Shown here: piece by piece, positions 4,168-5,294 of the stretch
Numbering within the stretch: the first letter of the stretch is position 1
Layout of the letters: every line of letters starts with the position of its first letter
Assembly (NCBI GenBank): GCA_030039825.1
Contig: JASHUV010000076.1
Coordinates: 1 to 5,294 of the forward strand
Source of the DNA: Thermoplasmata archaeon
Lineage (GTDB): Archaea > Thermoplasmatota > Thermoplasmata > Lutacidiplasmatales > UBA184
Length of the DNA: 5,294 nt
Direction of reading: 5' to 3'
Translations under genes and position numbers: made by a program
The notes under the pieces: generated by a model
Told to the model about the DNA's origin: nothing
Database searches by the model: none
Seen by the model: the letters and a program-made list of their open reading frames with translations, nothing else

Positions 4168-5294
4168 GGCGCACCTCCGAGGAACTGGTCGTAGACCGCC
4201 AGCGGCCGCTCCTCCACCATCGGCAGGGGTTGCTCGCGGTGGGTCCGAAGGAAGTCGTTCAGGTTCTGCGGGCGCGTGGTGCCGTAGAGCCCGGCGAAGT
4301 GCTCCTTGATCCGAACGATGGCCCCGCGGCCCGGGCGCACCTCGTCCCGACAGCGCTCTTCCCCGTCCACCTGGACGATCGGGTTGCTGCCACGGACCTC
4401 GAGGCGCGCCCCGCGGCGGCGAATCTCCAGGGGGCTGAGTAGCGGTCGCGACCGTCGGAGACGAAGCACTCGCGGCTGACCCGCCGCGTCTTCGCGATCA
4501 CGATCTGGTAGCGCGCTCGCCCGTCGACCGGGTGGAGGTGCTCTTCGTCCAGCTGCGTGATCGGAACGAGGCCGGTGGTCGCGTGGAACCGCTCGGCGTT
4601 AACAGTGCTGCACCGGCGCTGGGCCTGCTGGTCGAGGTCGGTCAGATGGGCGAGGGGCGTCCGACGAAGAAATTGCCCCGGATGACGTGGATGGTCCGTT
4701 CCACCTTCCCCTTGGTCTCCGGGCGGTACGGCCAGCACCGTCGGATCCGGAAGCCGTAGTGTCGGGCGAAGTCCTCGAACTGAGGATTCCACCGGTTCTC
4801 GTCGGACCGCAGCGCCCTCTCGAGGACGACCCGGGCCATGGTGTCGTAGAGGTTCTCGTCGGTGTAGCCGCCGAAGTCGTCGAAGGCGTTGAGATGGCAC
4901 TGAACGAGCCTCGGGGTGTTGATCCATGCCAGGAACTCGAGGTAACGGCGGCGCGAGGGCGAGAGGATCATCGAGAAGGCGTGGAGGTGGTGCCTTTCCC
5001 CGTCCTCCTCGATCGATCCGAACGAGGCGAAATCGACCTGCGCCTGGACGCCGAGAGGGGTCTCGTAGCGGACGACCCCCGTGACGGACCGATCGCCCTT
5101 GAACGGCGGACGAACTCCTTGACGGTGGTGTAGCCGCCGCGGTAACCCCGCTCGCGGGTCTCCTCGAAGAGTCGAACCGCGCTCCGGTCATACGGGCTGA
5201 GACGGCCACGGAGGTAGTCGGCGAACGGATCGATGCGGCTCGACCGAGGCTTTCGCGGGGCGCGCGCCCCGGGGGGCCCCGGAAGGAGGAGGGC
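4164..5294 (-). pseudogene. istA: IS21-family transposase IstA, broken by three frameshifts and partial at its N-terminus
   Basis: IstA is the DDE transposase of IS21 elements. Reading leftward from the edge, one frame gives RIDPFADYLRGRLSPYD and GYRGGYTTVKEFVR. Near 5098-5112 it must shift to reach PPFKGDRSVTGVVRYETPLG, QAQVDFASFG, FGGYTDENLYDTM and YRPETKGKVERTI. Near 4655-4665 it shifts again to TPLAHLTDLDQQAQ, NAERFHATTGLVP and RVSRECFVSDGRDRYSAPWRF. Near 4408-4422 a third shift leads to RRGARLEVRGSNPIVQVDGEE and the typical IstA ending ERPLAVYDQFLGG. The candidate catalytic triad is preserved: Asp (codon 5032-5034), Asp (4843-4845) and Glu (4699-4701). Each repair needs the same -1 step, equal to one lost base each time. 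About 377 codons are visible of the usual 400-500. An Arg replaces the usual Trp in QAQRRCSTVN. It is either a true pseudogene or carries single-base deletion errors from sequencing. Confidence 0.9.

Larger units (their letters stand above)
4021..5294 (-). mobile_element. Degenerate IS21-family insertion sequence, extending past the right edge
   Basis: The element is recognised by the istA-istB order, the ATGA overlap between the two genes, and the IstA-type DDE domain. Its 5' part, including the helix-turn-helix of IstA and the left terminal repeat, lies beyond 5294. Its 3' part is lost because istB stops after 48 codons and no downstream continuation is readable before the HEPN gene at 3963. 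No terminal inverted repeat or target duplication can be seen. The element cannot transpose by itself. Confidence 0.85.

Noticed and set aside
4259..5209. 316-codon minus-strand frame as one intact gene
   Set aside because: Only about 4660-4420 of it matches IstA. The rest is a shadow of the other IstA segments, which need frameshifts.

Overview
The window is a very G+C-rich piece of a prokaryotic chromosome, most likely archaeal. The left part carries core metabolism and the right part carries accessory, mobile-type genes. The archaeal reading rests on three things. The purS and purL genes are stand-alone. The mntA-like gene has an A+T-rich box placed where an archaeal TATA box would sit for a leaderless transcript. 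Its product fuses a zinc ribbon to a nucleotidyltransferase, an architecture I associate, from memory only, with archaea such as high-G+C Thermoplasmatota. The lineage is an inference and was not tested.

Layout. On the minus strand from about 2738 down to 1 lie an alpha/beta-fold hydrolase (1893-2738), purS (1556-1822) and the first 517 codons of purL (1551-1, running off the left edge). PurS and PurL are two of the three subunits of phosphoribosylformylglycinamidine synthase, step 4 of de novo purine synthesis. The third, PurQ, is not between them. A 440-base non-coding stretch (2739-3181) separates this block from a divergent plus-strand pair. That pair is a zinc-ribbon/MNT nucleotidyltransferase (3182-3625) and a HEPN-domain protein (3622-3963), overlapping by ATGA, which is the layout of an MntA/HepT toxin-antitoxin module. 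From 4021 to the right edge, on the minus strand, lies a decayed IS21-family element. Its istA is broken by three frameshifts that all have the same sign. The istB that follows is reduced to a 48-codon stub next to the HEPN gene.

Main points of interest. Two proteins look like pseudoenzymes at exactly the expected catalytic position. The HEPN protein has Gly and Ser where the RNase Arg-Asn should be, although it keeps the His and the Tyr that MntA-type enzymes modify. The hydrolase has Ala where the nucleophilic Ser should be, although its Asp and His candidates are intact. The nucleotidyltransferase itself keeps every catalytic residue. Base composition also changes across the window: sampled purL rows are about 78-83% G+C, whereas rows in the MNT/HEPN pair and IS21 remnant are about 62-68%, which fits an acquired right half.
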